Source: Pseudarthrobacter sp. Fe7
GTDB lineage: Bacteria > Actinomycetota > Actinomycetes > Actinomycetales > Micrococcaceae
Length of the DNA: 64,000 nt
Assembly: GCA_024372495.1 (NCBI GenBank)
Contig: CP099977.1
Coordinates: 186,001-250,000, forward strand
Direction: 5' to 3'
Below are positions 1 to 10,446 of the stretch, piece by piece (positions within the stretch are counted from its first letter, which is position 1; the number at the start of each line of letters is the position of its first letter). The translations under genes and the position numbers were made by a program. A model generated the notes under the pieces. That model was not told where the DNA came from, made no database searches, and saw only the letters and a program-made list of their open reading frames with translations.

Positions 1-67
1 CCGGGGCCAGGAGCCGGAATCGGAAGAACGAATCAGCGTCGATGAATGCTTCGAATTTTCCGGCCAT
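1..67 (-). CDS. YegP/DUF1508-family protein, N-terminal fragment
   Basis: Reading the minus strand from an ATG at 67 gives MAGKFEAFIDADSFFRFRLL, running off the window edge. A short start followed by F-x-F-R-F-R is typical of the first beta hairpin of the DUF1508 (YegP) domain, a small domain often found as tandem copies in proteins of unknown role. Only 22 residues are visible, so the copy number and the rest of the protein cannot be judged. Confidence 0.6.
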   Translation of the reverse strand, partial: MAGKFEAFIDADSFFRFRLLAP

Positions 68-184
68 GACGATCCTTCCTTGGGCACCAGGGGGTACAGA
101 AGAGTCTGGCTGCGGCAACGGCAGCCCTACAAGACCGTTCGCGTTAAGCCTGTGTAAATTCGTTTCCCACCCGGCAAAGAACAA

Positions 185-216
185 GCGGCAGGCCACCTGC
201 AAAGGTGGCCTGCCGC
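185..216 (-). terminator. Hairpin terminator downstream of purA
   Basis: A perfect inverted repeat with 13-bp arms (GCGGCAGGCCACC and its complement) encloses a six-base loop. It sits about 30 bp past the purA stop on the minus strand. No long T tract follows, as is common in actinobacteria. It may also stop anything reading from the other side. Confidence 0.8.
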
Positions 217-244
217 CGTCGACATGCTGCTCCGGAAGAGCGTG

Positions 245-1534
245 TCAGTCGTTGATGAGGTCGTTCACCACGATGGTCTGGTCCCGGTCGGGGCCGACGC
301 CGATGGCGGAGAAACGCGTGCCGGAGAGCTTCTCCAGTGCCAGCACGTAGTTCCGGGCGTTCTCCGGCAGGTCAGCCAGCGTCCGGGCGCCGGTGATGTC
401 CTCGCTCCAGCCGTCGAAGTACTCGAAGATGGGCTTCGCGTGGTGGAACTCCGTCTGCGTCATCGGCATCTCATCGTGCCGGACACCCTCCACGTCGTAG
501 GCGACGCAAACCGGGATCTGCTCGATGCCGGTGAGGACGTCCAGCTTGGTGACGAAGTAGTCAGTGAAGCCGTTCACGCGGGACGCGTGGCGGGCCAGCA
601 CGGCGTCGTACCAGCCGCAGCGGCGCGGACGGCCGGTGTTGACGCCGAACTCCCCGCCTGTCTTCTGCAGGTACATGCCCATTTCGTCGAAGAGTTCGGT
701 GGGGAACGGGCCGGCACCAACACGGGTGGTGTAGGCCTTGATGATGCCGATGGAGCGGGAGATGCGGGTGGGCCCGATGCCGGAACCTACGGACGCGCCG
801 CCCGCGGTGGGGTTGGAGGAGGTCACGAACGGGTAGGTGCCGTGGTCCACGTCCAGGAACGTTGCCTGGCCGCCCTCCATAAGGACAACCTTGCCCTCGT
901 CAAGGGCGGAGTTCAGGACCAGGGTGCTGTCGATCACCAGCGGGCGCAGCCGCTCGGCGAAGGACAGGAAGTACTCCACGATCTCGTCCACCACAACGCT
1001 GCGGCGGTTGTAGACCTTGACCAGGAGTTCGTTCTTCTGGCGCAGCGAGCCTTCCACCTTCTGGCGGAGGATGGATTCGTCGAATACGTCCTGGACTCGG
1101 ATGCCCAGCCGGGCCACCTTGTCCATGTAGGCAGGCCCGATGCCCCGTCCGGTGGTGCCGATCGCGCGGCTGCCCAGGAAGCGCTCGGTCACCTTGTCCA
1201 GCACCTGGTGGTACGGGGCCACCAAGTGGGCGTTGGCGGAGACCCGCAGTTTGGAGGTGTCGGCGCCGCGCGCCTGGAGTCCGTCGATTTCCTGGAAGAG
1301 GGCCTCGAGGTTCACCACGCAGCCGTTGCCGATAATGGGAACGGCGTTGGGGCTGAGAATGCCCGCTGGAAGCAGCTTGAGTTCGTACTTTTCACCGCCT
1401 ACGACGACGGTGTGCCCGGCGTTGTTGCCGCCGTTGGGCTTGACGACGTAGTCAACACGGCCGCCCAGCAGGTCGGTGGCCTTGCCCTTTCCTTCGTCGC
1501 CCCACTGGGCTCCTACGATCACAATTGCTGGCAT
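245..1534 (-). CDS. purA: Adenylosuccinate synthetase
   Basis: PurA joins IMP and aspartate using GTP to form adenylosuccinate, the first committed step to AMP, in the cytoplasm. The 429-residue protein starts [18 protein letters not shown], with the GDEGKGK phosphate-binding loop at the N-terminus, followed by the NGGNNAGHT and [13 protein letters not shown] family motifs. The frame stays open upstream to 1684, but the ATG at 1534 is the expected family start and is preceded by a GGGGGAGGA ribosome binding site. The gene is monocistronic with its own hairpin terminator. The frame is intact, unlike many neighbours. Confidence 0.97.
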   Translation of the reverse strand: MPAIVIVGAQWGDEGKGKATDLLGGRVDYVVKPNGGNNAGHTVVVGGEKYELKLLPAGILSPNAVPIIGNGCVVNLEALFQEIDGLQARGADTSKLRVSANAHLVAPYHQVLDKVTERFLGSRAIGTTGRGIGPAYMDKVARLGIRVQDVFDESILRQKVEGSLRQKNELLVKVYNRRSVVVDEIVEYFLSFAERLRPLVIDSTLVLNSALDEGKVVLMEGGQATFLDVDHGTYPFVTSSNPTAGGASVGSGIGPTRISRSIGIIKAYTTRVGAGPFPTELFDEMGMYLQKTGGEFGVNTGRPRRCGWYDAVLARHASRVNGFTDYFVTKLDVLTGIEQIPVCVAYDVEGVRHDEMPMTQTEFHHAKPIFEYFDGWSEDITGARTLADLPENARNYVLALEKLSGTRFSAIGVGPDRDQTIVVNDLIND

Positions 1535-1820
1535 GGGATCCTCCCCCATTCGTTCGGGCTGCCGGGGCCAAGCCACCAGGTGGCCGGTCCATGCAGCACC
1601 GTTCATGAGAATGCCCCGAACATACCGGCCTTCGCACAGCCGCAGCGCGGCGCGGCGAAGCAAGAGTTCCGGGGCTCTTACCACCCAAGTTTAGCCGATA
1701 GGGCACTTTGTCCACTGTTTGTGGGCCGCCGCGGCGGCTACCCGTCCTTGGGCAGCCGGACGCGACACAAAGCGGCGCAGACTTGCCCGACGGCGGCATC
1801 TCGATTTATGTGAGAGTGAA

Positions 1821-1919
1821 CCATCCGGAGCGGTCGCGAGACTTGGCTCGATGACGCCGCAGCAACCACGGTCCAGCAGGATTCCTGCCGGCCGAAGGTG
1901 CTACTGCCAGGACCGATGG
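1821..1919 (+). promoter_or_regulatory. SAM riboswitch (S-box clan) leading the MetE-like gene
   Basis: The leader shows the conserved S-box core: GAGAC, then GGCTCGATGACGCC, then GCAACC, then GGTGCTA. Its ends can close as helix P1 (CCATCcGG at 1821-1828 with CCGATGG at 1913-1919). The Shine-Dalgarno AAGGAAG lies only two bases after P1 and about nine bases before the ATG at 1936, so ligand-stabilised P1 could limit translation start. SAM-I and SAM-IV share this core; I cannot separate them by eye. A SAM switch fits the methionine-synthase-like product downstream. Confidence 0.8.
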
Positions 1920-1935
1920 AAAGGAAGATTCCAGC

Positions 1936-3145
1936 ATGCCCCAGAACACCGACCACATCCGCGTCACCCACGCGGGATCGTTGCCCCGCACCCCCGAACT
2001 CATCGCAGCCAACGCTGCCAAGGAAACCGACGGCGTTACCCCGGAATTCCTGGAACTCCTTGAGGCCTCCGTGGTGGAGGTGGTCCAGCGCCAGAAGGAC
2101 CTGGGCATCGACATCCCCAACGACGGCGAATACGGGCACACGATGTCCAGGCTCCGTGGATTACGGCGCCTGGTGGAACTACTCCTTCGCGCGGCTTGGC
2201 GGCCTGGAGCCAACCAAAGTGGACCGTTGGGCCGATACGCAGGTGCGCCGCTCGTCCCCCGGCAACGTGGTGCTGACCTCCTTCCCCGACCGGCGGGACC
2301 GGCAGGCGTTCAACGAGGCCTACAACGACCCGTCCTCCGGCATCCTGGCCCACCGCAAGAGCGTCACCCAGCCCAAGATCGCCGGGCCCCTGACCTACAC
2401 GGGCCAGGACCTGGTGGGATCGGACATCAGGAACCTGAAGACCGGCCTCGCCGCCGCCGGGCTGTCGGACGGCTTCGTAGCGTCCCTCTCCCCGGCTCGT
2501 GCGCCCGCGTGGCCAACGAGTACTACAAATCGGACGAGGAATTGCTCTTTGCCTGCGCCGACGCCATGCGTGAGGAGTACAAGGCGATCATCGATGCCGG
2601 CCTGACCGTGCAGGCTCGACGATCCATCCCTGGCCGAGAGCTGGGACCAGATCAATCCCGAGCCGTCCCTGGAGGACTACCTGAAGTTCATCCAGCTGCG
2701 CGTAGAGGCCACCAACTGGGCCCTGCGGGACCTGCCGCAGGATCAGATCCGGCTGCACGTCTGCTGGGGTTCCTGGCACGGCCCGCACACCACGGACATC
2801 CCCTTCGCCGACATCATCGGATCGGTGCTGCAGGTCAATGCCGGAGCGTACTCCTTCGAGGCGGCCAATGTCCGGCACGAACACGAATGGCGGGTATGGG
2901 AGGACACCAGGCTCCCCGAGGGCAAGGTGATCATCCCAGGCATCGTGTCGCATGCCACCAACGTGGTGGAGCACCCTGACCTGGTGGCAGACCGAATTGT
3001 CCGCTTTGCCGAGGTCGTGGGCCGGGACAACGTCATCGCCTCCACCGACTGCGGCCTGGGCGGGCGGGTCCACCCCCAGATTGCGTTCGCCAAACTGGAG
3101 GCCCTGGGCGAGGGCGCCCGCCGCGCCACAGCCCGCCTCTGGTAG
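1936..3145 (+). CDS. Short cobalamin-independent methionine synthase-like protein (MetE C-terminal domain)
   Basis: This 402-residue protein has only the catalytic C-terminal half of MetE: THAGSLPRTPELI at the start, LHVCWGSWHGPH, FEAANVRHEHEW and ASTDCGLGGR with the His/Cys/Glu/Cys set that binds zinc in the MetE family. Such core MetE proteins methylate homocysteine, although the methyl donor may differ from full-length MetE; the donor here is unknown. The SAM riboswitch directly upstream supports a methionine role. The reading frame breaks three times: +1 near 2150 (CCAGGCTCC), -1 near 2492 (shortened C run) and +1 near 2613 (GCAGGCTCG). With these repaired the protein reads cleanly, so I treat it as a functional gene with consensus errors. 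Confidence 0.85.
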
Positions 3146-3354
3146 CTGCGGGAGGCGAAGCAGGAAACGTCTGTTCCGTGCCCTGGCTGAATTAGGTGCC
3201 GGGGACCGGCGTTTCGTTTTGCCGGGCTTGCTAAACTGGGTAAGGCCGACCAGGAATCGGTCCACCCCCATCAACCACCGCAACTGTGGTGCGCTATGGC
3301 GCGCTCTTTTTGTGGCGGCAGCAACGCCAATCCCCGCAGGAGTACCAGCCCTAC

Positions 3355-3984
3355 ATGACAGCCCTGGCCCCCGAAACATTCCACGAACAGCTCATGAGCC
3401 GCCGCTACGAACCCAGCGTTGCCGCCGTCAACGAACTGTGTGATTCCCTGCAGGAGGCCAAGCCCGGAACCGTGGTCCCCTACGTGGATCCCATGCACGA
3501 CGTGGAGGAATGCCGCATCATCAGCCTGTTCTCCAACATCGGTGAGGTGGACCCGTCCGGTTTCATCACGGCCGGGGACCAGGACGCCGCCACCCGCATG
3601 CTTGGCCTTCAGTGGAAGCTCGGACTGCGCCCCGAGTTCGTGATGCCGTGGAACGTCCACCCCTGGCACGTCGCCGGCGAAGCGAACGGCAAGTTTACTC
3701 CGGACCAGATCCAGGCCGGCCTGAAGCCGCTGCTGAAGTTCCTGGCCCTGGTGCCCCGCGCTTCGGTGATCGTGGCCCACGGCACTGAAGCCAACCGCCT
3801 GGCCAACCTGCTGCTCAAGACCGAGGTTCCCCTGCTGTGGCGCCGGGGCCTGAAGACCTACAAGGTCCGGTCGCTGAGCGGCCGCGCCTTCGCCGGTTCC
3901 CCGGCGCGCCAGGAGGAATACCTCGAGGACATGCGCGCGGCCTACGCGGACGCCATGGCGCGCACGGGCATCGCCAAACCTTAA
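3355..3984 (+). CDS. Conserved protein, possibly uracil-DNA glycosylase superfamily
   Basis: The frame encodes about 209 residues from MTALAPETFHEQLMS. Conserved-looking blocks are VPYVDPMHDVEECRI, FITAGDQDAATRMLGLQW, FVMPWNVHPWH and SVIVAHGTEANRLA. The alternation of an acidic first block, an N-x-HPW block and a late His block recalls uracil-DNA glycosylase folds, and I recall similar actinobacterial proteins being labelled that way, but canonical motifs are not clear, so the function stays tentative. An upstream start at 3286 is open in frame; 3355 was chosen because the extra N-terminus looks non-conserved. A strong hairpin follows the stop. Confidence 0.6.
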   Translation: MTALAPETFHEQLMSRRYEPSVAAVNELCDSLQEAKPGTVVPYVDPMHDVEECRIISLFSNIGEVDPSGFITAGDQDAATRMLGLQWKLGLRPEFVMPWNVHPWHVAGEANGKFTPDQIQAGLKPLLKFLALVPRASVIVAHGTEANRLANLLLKTEVPLLWRRGLKTYKVRSLSGRAFAGSPARQEEYLEDMRAAYADAMARTGIAKP

Positions 3985-3988
3985 CCAA

Positions 3989-4035
3989 CGACGGCGGGCA
4001 GTGGCTTTCATTCCGAAAGTCACCGCCCGCCGTCG
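3989..4035. terminator. Bidirectional hairpin terminator
   Basis: CGACGGCGGGC at 3989-3999 pairs with its complement at 4025-4035, with a second internal stem (CTTTC with GAAAG). It lies between the convergent gene ending at 3984 and the DUF3151 gene ending at 4055, so it can serve both. Confidence 0.8.
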
Positions 4036-4054
4036 CGCTTTAAGCCCTAAGGCG

Positions 4055-4477
4055 TCACGTGCCTTCGATGGCTGCCTTTGCCGTCGGGTCGGAGTCGTTC
4101 AGGAACTTCTCGATCCGCTCCGGCTCGTCCGCCTCGCCAATGGCCGAGGATGCCCGGCCCAGGGAGTAGAGGGCCCGCAGGAAGCCGCGGTTTGGCTCAT
4201 GCTCCCACGGGATCGGGCCCACGCCTCGCCAGCCGTTGCGGCGCAGCGCGTCCAGGCCCCGGTGGTAGCCCACCCGTGCGTAGGCGTACGAGTCGATGGT
4301 GCGGCCCTCGGTCCACGCTTCCTCGGCCAGCACGGCCCAGAGCAGCGAGGACGTGGGGTGCTTTTCCACCAGGTCCAGGGCTTCCTGCCCGGCCTCCAGC
4401 TGTCCGTAGACCTCGGTTTCGGCGGGCAGGAGCGTGGGCTCCGGCCCCATCAGGTTCCGGCGGAACTCGTCCGACAT
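4055..4477 (-). CDS. DUF3151-family protein
   Basis: A 140-residue protein starting MSDEFRRNLMGPEPTLLP, with the actinobacterial DUF3151 pattern (LLPAETEVYGQL, LWAVLAEEAW, YARVGYHRGLDALRRNGW, PNRGFLRAL). Its helical repeats resemble TPR-like scaffolds, but no function is established. The start codon directly follows the fba stop (no gap), so it is probably translated from the fba message; fba-DUF3151 adjacency is common in actinobacteria. Confidence 0.9.
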   Translation of the reverse strand: MSDEFRRNLMGPEPTLLPAETEVYGQLEAGQEALDLVEKHPTSSLLWAVLAEEAWTEGRTIDSYAYARVGYHRGLDALRRNGWRGVGPIPWEHEPNRGFLRALYSLGRASSAIGEADEPERIEKFLNDSDPTAKAAIEGT

Positions 4478-5498
<1,021 letters not shown>

Positions 5499-5601
5499 GC
5501 TGGCTCCTCTGCTGAGTTTCGTCTGTGGGTGGGAGACCCTCAAGTAGACCGCTTACGGCTTGGCACCATCCTAGCCATTCCCGGGGGAGGAGTGCTCTGG
5601 G

Positions 5602-6281
5602 TTACGTCCCCGCGTGCTGGTTGAAGACGTGCCGCCGGATCCACGCGTGCATGGCGATCGCTGCGGCGGAGGCGGCGTTGATGGACCGGGTGGAGCCGAA
5701 CTGCTCGATGGAAAGGGTTGCGACGGCGGCCTGGTGGACTTCCGGGGTCAGCCCCGGGCCTTCCTGCCCGAAGACCAGCACGCAGTCGCGTGGCGCTCGT
5801 ACGTCTCCAGCGGCACCGAGTCCGGGAAGATGTCGATCCCGATGATCGCCAGCCCCTCCCCTTCCGCCCAGTGGACGAAGTCCTCAACGGTGGGGTGGTG
5901 GCGGACGTGCTGGTAGCGGTCGGTGACCATGGCTCCGCGCCGGTTCCACCGCCGTCGTCCGATGATGTGCACCTCTTTGGCGAGGAAGGCGTTGGCGGTG
6001 CGCACCACCGTTCCGATGTTGAGGTCGTGCTGCCAGTTTTCGATGGCCACGTGGAAGTTGTGCCGCCGCGAATCCAGCTCGGCCACGATGGCCTCGTGCT
6101 TCCAGTAGCGGTATTTGTCCAGGACATTGCGCCGGTCGCCGTCGGCCAGCAGGTCCGGATCCCAGTGGTCGCCTTCCGGGAGCTCCCCTTCCCAGGGCCC
6201 GACGCCGACCTCCGCCTTCGCGGGTTCGGCCTCCCCGGGCTGGTGGTCGGGTTCCTCTGTCATGCCGGGCGTTTGGTTCAC
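5602..6281 (-). CDS. TrmH-family (SPOUT) RNA 2'-O-methyltransferase
   Basis: This SAM-dependent RNA methyltransferase of about 226 residues carries the SPOUT motifs in order: NIGTVVRTANAF (motif 1), LVFGQEGPGLTPEV (motif 2) and SINAASAAAIAMH (motif 3). An acidic N-terminal extension precedes the domain. Target RNA cannot be told from sequence. The frame breaks near 5788 (one base missing in a CACGCGACTG stretch), separating motif 1 from motifs 2 and 3; restoring it gives the stop at 5602-5604. A second ATG at 6263 is an alternative start. The gene lies between fba and a divergent HAD gene. Confidence 0.85.
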
Positions 6282-6333
6282 CCTTCAACACTAGACTGGA
6301 CTCTTCGGGCAACCATCACAGGCGGAGGCAGGC

Positions 6334-7164
6334 ATGGCAGAAGAGGACAAGGTCACGGGGTCACCGGCCGTATACCGCAGCGGCCAGGAGATCGAGTGCT
6401 GGCTGACGGACATGGACGGCGTCCTGGTCCACGAGAACCAGCCCATCCCGGGGGCCGCAGAACTGATCCAACGGTGGGTGGACACGTCCAAGCGCTTCCT
6501 GGTCCTGACCAACAATTCAATTTTCACCCCGCGCGATCTTGCCGCCCGGCTGCGGTCCTCCGGCCTGGAGATTCCGGAGGAGAACATCTGGACCTCCGCG
6601 CTGGCCACGGCCCAGTTCCTGAAGGACCAGGTGCGCGGCTCCGACTCCGGAAACCGCGCCTACACCATCGGCGAGGCCGGACTGACGACAGCGCTGCACG
6701 AGGCAGGCTTCATCCTCACCGACCAGGACCCGGACTTCGTGGTACTCGGCGAGACCCGCACCTATTCCTTTGAGGCGATCACCATGGCGATCCGGCTGAT
6801 CCTGGGCGGCGCCCGCTTCATCGCCACCAACCCGGACGCCACCGGCCCGTCCAAGGACGGCCCCATGCCGGCCACCGGCGCCATCGCAGCCCTCATCACC
6901 AAGGCCACGGGGCGCGAGCCCTACATCGTCGGCAAGCCGAACCCCATGATGTTCCGCTCGGCCATGAACCAGATCGACGCACACTCCGAGACCACCGCCA
7001 TGATCGGCGACCGGATGGACACGGACATCATCGCCGGCATGGAGGCGGGCCTGCACACGGTCCTGGTCCTCAGCGGCATCACGCACAAGGACGACATCGC
7101 CGCATACCCGTTCCGGCCCAACCAGGTGATGAACTCGGTGGCGGACCTGAAGAACCAAATCTAG
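6334..7164 (+). CDS. HAD-IIA family phosphatase (NagD-like)
   Basis: A 276-residue haloacid dehalogenase phosphatase with motif I DMDGVLVHE, motif II FLVLTNNS, the IIA cap, and motifs III and IV GKPNPMM and GDRMDTDIIAG. NagD-type enzymes dephosphorylate nucleotides or sugar phosphates; the substrate here is not known. The start MAEEDKV follows a GGAGGCAGGC site. Its stop overlaps the stop of the convergent hydrolase gene by three bases. Confidence 0.92.
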   Translation: MAEEDKVTGSPAVYRSGQEIECWLTDMDGVLVHENQPIPGAAELIQRWVDTSKRFLVLTNNSIFTPRDLAARLRSSGLEIPEENIWTSALATAQFLKDQVRGSDSGNRAYTIGEAGLTTALHEAGFILTDQDPDFVVLGETRTYSFEAITMAIRLILGGARFIATNPDATGPSKDGPMPATGAIAALITKATGREPYIVGKPNPMMFRSAMNQIDAHSETTAMIGDRMDTDIIAGMEAGLHTVLVLSGITHKDDIAAYPFRPNQVMNSVADLKNQI

Positions 7165-8202
7165 AAGATGCTGACCCGGGTACCGCCCCGGGGCAGCGGG
7201 AAGTACTCGTCCAGCAACTCCGTGACCAGGGGCCGGTAGATTTGCGGGTTCCACCCGGGGCTGGCGTGGGCGGGCGCTGCCCCTGTGGTCTGCAGGTTAC
7301 TGGAAACCATGTTGTCCTTGAAGACCACCGCCCAGGTCTCGGCCGCGGTCTCGTAGTCCACAGTCCCGTCTTTCGGGTTGCCGATGTATGCCATCTTGGC
7401 TGTGCCGAGCTTCCCGGCGAACTGGCTTCCCTCGAAGTGGTAGATGTACGCGGACTCCGTCTGGACCAGGACGTTGGACGGGGCGATCGGTGAGAGCTGT
7501 TCCAGCGTCTGGTTCAGGATCTGGCGCCAGGCTCCGTTCGTCCTTGTGGATGATCCGCTCCCCCAGTTCGTACCCGCCGCGCAGCGTTGAGGGGAACCTG
7601 ACACCGCTTTCGTAGAGGAACACCACGCCGTCGAACCAGCTTTGGTCCAGGACGTCGTGGGCGCTGTAGGGGCTGGAGTCCAGGAGGATGAACTGCACCT
7701 GGATGCCCTGCAGGGCCAGGAGCCGGGCGGCCACCTGGGTGGCGAGCATGCCGCCGAAACTGTGCCCGTAAAAGAAGAGTTTCGTGATTTTTTCAGCGGC
7801 GACGTAGTCGGTGATCGCGTTGACCACCTCGGTGATGTTCAGGCCGAGGTTGGAATATCCGACGGCGGCGAGCCGGGCGCGCTTGTTCAGCGAACCCCGG
7901 AGGGTGTTCAGGATCCACTGCGCTTCTTCCCGCTGGTTTTGTATCCGGGGAACAGGAACCAGCCTGGCGTCCGGGTAGTAGGCGTCAGCGAAGTCATCCG
8001 GAACAGAAAGGATCCTGGTGCTCCGGCGCTGTGATTGGACCTCCCGGGTCACCAGCATGTCCGCGGCCAGCAGCCCTGAGGCCCCGGCACCGGCCAGGAA
8101 GGTGCGCCGCGAGAAGCGCTTCAGGGCAGCCGCTTCCGCCAGCAGCCGGGCGTCGGAAACCCCTCGCCGGTTCTGCGGACTGACCTCCCCCTCATACGGC
8201 AC
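7161..8202 (-). CDS. Tat-exported alpha/beta-hydrolase-like protein
   Basis: About 346 residues from a GTG start at 8202. An SRRTFLAGAGASGLLAADM stretch near residue 32 is a twin-arginine signal, so export as a folded protein is likely. FFYGHSFGGMLA is a serine-hydrolase nucleophile elbow (G-x-S-x-G); the rest fits an alpha/beta hydrolase or thioesterase fold. Substrate unknown. The frame breaks near 7530, where the plus strand reads CCAGGCTCCG; dropping one G joins the two halves. It is convergent with the HAD gene and they share the CTAG stop region. Confidence 0.75.
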
Positions 8203-8272
8203 AGTCCTACCGTAAGCCCTGCCAAACGTGCCACCGCAAGGTGCAGGTGTTAACCGTTCCTTGGCGGAGGGG

Positions 8273-8892
8273 TCAGCTGGCCGCCTGCCCTTCGGTGGCC
8301 GGGAAGGGCGCTTGCGGCTCCTGCTGGCGGCGGTGGATTTCCAGGCCGATGTCGTTGTAGCGGCCCAGCAGGCTGGCGCCGTCAGGTGCCTCCGGGTTGT
8401 CCAGCAGAGCGAATGCGGAGTCGCTGGCGTGCAGCAGTTCCTGGTCCGTGTATTCGCTCAGTGGCCGGCCGTACAGCTCCTCGATCCACATGACGGGCAG
8501 GTGCGGGTATTCCCCGGCAAACCGGCCGCCCGGGAAAAGCTCCCTGACATCGTCGTCCATGGGGAGCGGTTGGCGGCTGGAAGCGTCCGCCGTTGTCCAG
8601 TCGTGTGCGGCGGGCACGAGCTGAAGGGATACTCCGGCGGACGAAACGCCCAGCAATGAGTTGGCATCCAGCGTATTAAGGTCATTCCGCAGTCCGGCCA
8701 GAGCGGCTGATTCAACCAGGCTGGCCTGCGAAAGATCCACGCAGATACGGGAGCGGATGCCCATCCTCCGGACACGTCCGATGATGTGTACCAGCTCACC
8801 ACGGGAGTCGCGGTGAAGGGCCCCCGGACTTCAATCCGGACGATGTCTGCGGGAACATCGAAGTTAACGAGTGCGTCTAAAATACGGTCCAT
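8273..8892 (-). CDS. STAS-domain-like regulatory protein
   Basis: About 206 residues. The first roughly 90 (IVRIEVRGPFTATPVVELVH, then SRICVDLSQASLVESAALAG) follow the STAS fold of anti-sigma factor antagonists, with a Ser/Ala in the usual phosphorylation loop. The C-terminal half (LPMDDDVRELFPGG, MWIEELYGRPLSEYTDQEL) is not recognised. One G is missing near 8797 (GTGGTGAGC should be GTGGTGGAGC), splitting the STAS region. It lies just downstream of a GAF-ANTAR gene on the same strand, so a joint signalling role is plausible. Confidence 0.6.
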
Positions 8893-8971
8893 AGGTACTC
8901 CAAAAGAGGTCTATGGCCGACGGCTCAACCTCCGCAAGCGTAACCTGCGCGGAAGTCCGGCACAAGCCACT

Positions 8972-9738
8972 TCAAGCGCTGCGGCCCGGACTTACCTTCC
9001 CCGGCTCCTGGTAGTGGGTGCGGGCACTGGCACCGCCCACAGAGTCCACCAGTGACCTGGCAATGTCCCGCAGCTTGGTGTTGCTGTTGCTGGATGCCTC
9101 GGTGAGGATTTCGACGGCGGCCTCCTGGCTGCACCTGTTCTGCGCCATGACGATGCCGATGGCGATGTCGATGATGGTCCGCGACTCCAGCGTGGCCCGG
9201 AGGTTCGACGCACTGTCTGCGTGCAGTGAAAACCGGACAGCGAGCCGCAGTGCTTCGGAAATTTCACGGGTGAAGTCCCGCGCCCTGTCCGCGGCCCGCC
9301 CATCAAACTTATGCGGGGCGTCGGAGTAGAGGTTCAGCGCCGCCTTGGCCTCCCCTGCAGGTTGAACGGCAGGGAAAGCACCGAGCGCAAACCGTGGGAG
9401 GCAACCGCAGAAGCGTAGTCCGGACCCCACCGGTCCTCCTGCAAAAGATCCGGGACGTAGACTTCGCGCTCGTCCTTTGCCGCCGAAAGGCATGGGCCCT
9501 GGGCAAGGGAGTACTGGATTTCATCCACTTCCCGGGCCGTCTCGCTGCTCCAGCCGATAGTGGCTGCCTTGCGGTCGCGGAGCAGCGTGATACCGCACAG
9601 GGCGTCGTCGCCGTCGCCTGCCATCTGGTGCGCGGAGAAGCGCGCCAATTCGTTAAGGAAGTCCTCGAAGTCGGCGCTCTCCAGGATGAGGTTCTGGACC
9701 TGGTCGGTTGCGCTCAAAGGCTGTTGTGGGGGGAGCAA
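8972..9738 (-). CDS. GAF-ANTAR domain transcription antitermination regulator
   Basis: About 255 residues. An N-terminal GAF sensor region (FLNELARFSAHQ, VDEIQYSLAQGPC, GPDYASAVASHGLRSVLSLPF) is followed by a C-terminal ANTAR domain (LESRTIIDIAIGIVMAQNRC, EAAVEILTEASSNSN), which binds paired RNA hairpins to prevent termination. The frame breaks near 9352 in a shortened C4/G4 run; restoring one base joins the domains. No ATG fits the N-terminus; a TTG at 9738 is the first in-frame option, and another indel upstream in a C6 run could hide the true start. No target RNA hairpin pair was recognised nearby. Confidence 0.8.
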
Positions 9739-9861
9739 AATGCAGGGTCTCCAAGCAACTGAAAAGTGTTAACGCATATGATATGGCAGCCTTGAGTGCC
9801 GCGCCAACAGCCAAACCCAAATGCGCCGCCGGAGCCAGCCATGGAGGCCGGCTCCGGTTGG

Positions 9862-10446
9862 CTAGGCGAGACCCAGTTCGTCCTTGCCAAACGCGAACAG
9901 GTAGGGAACGCCGGTTTCGGCTTCGATCTTTTCCTTGGCGCCGGTATCGCGGTCCACGATCACGGCCACCGCCACGACGTTGCCGCCGGCCTTCCGGACG
10001 CCTTCCACCGCTGTCAGCGCGGAGCCGCCCGTGGTGGACGTGTCCTCCAGGACCAGCACCTTGCGGCCCTCAACAGAAGGGCCCTCCACCTGCCGGCCCA
10101 TGCCGTAGGACTTCTGGGCCTTGCGGACCACGAACGCGTCAACCGTTCGGCCGGCGTCCACGGCGGCGTGCATCACCGCGGTGCCAACCGGGTCTGCACC
10201 CATAGTCAGCCCGCCGGCGCACTCAAAGTCGATCCCGGCGTCGTCCGCCAGTGCCAGCATCACCTGGCCCACCAGCTTTGACGCCTCGTGGTGCAGGGTG
10301 ATGCGGCGAAGGTCGATGTAGTAATCGGCCTCGGCTCCGCTGGAGAGAGTCACCTTGCCGCGGACCACGGCGAGTTCCTTGATCAGTTCGAGCAGTCGGG
10401 CGCGGGCAGCCGCGGTGTCTACCGCAGTGTCAGTGGGCGAAGTCAT
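9862..10446 (-). CDS. pyrE: Orotate phosphoribosyltransferase
   Basis: PyrE transfers ribose phosphate from PRPP to orotate to form OMP in pyrimidine synthesis. The 194-residue domain starts MTSPTDTAVDTAAARARL and shows GKVTLSSGAEADYYIDLR and the PRPP loop VLVLEDTSTTGGSA. The ATG at 10446 gives normal family length. The frame is continuous with the upstream flavin monooxygenase, with no stop between them (see finding); I split them because both halves match complete stand-alone families. Confidence 0.93.
   Translation of the reverse strand: MTSPTDTAVDTAAARARLLELIKELAVVRGKVTLSSGAEADYYIDLRRITLHHEASKLVGQVMLALADDAGIDFECAGGLTMGADPVGTAVMHAAVDAGRTVDAFVVRKAQKSYGMGRQVEGPSVEGRKVLVLEDTSTTGGSALTAVEGVRKAGGNVVAVAVIVDRDTGAKEKIEAETGVPYLFAFGKDELGLA

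Noticed and set aside
224..1813. Long open frame on the plus strand opposite purA
   Set aside because: Codon-position shadow of a high-GC gene: no ribosome site, no recognisable domain, and purA is certain.
1936..3145. Pseudogene call for the MetE-like gene and the other broken genes
   Set aside because: Protein similarity holds across each break, all motifs are present, and the breaks follow two sequence-error patterns shared with essential genes.
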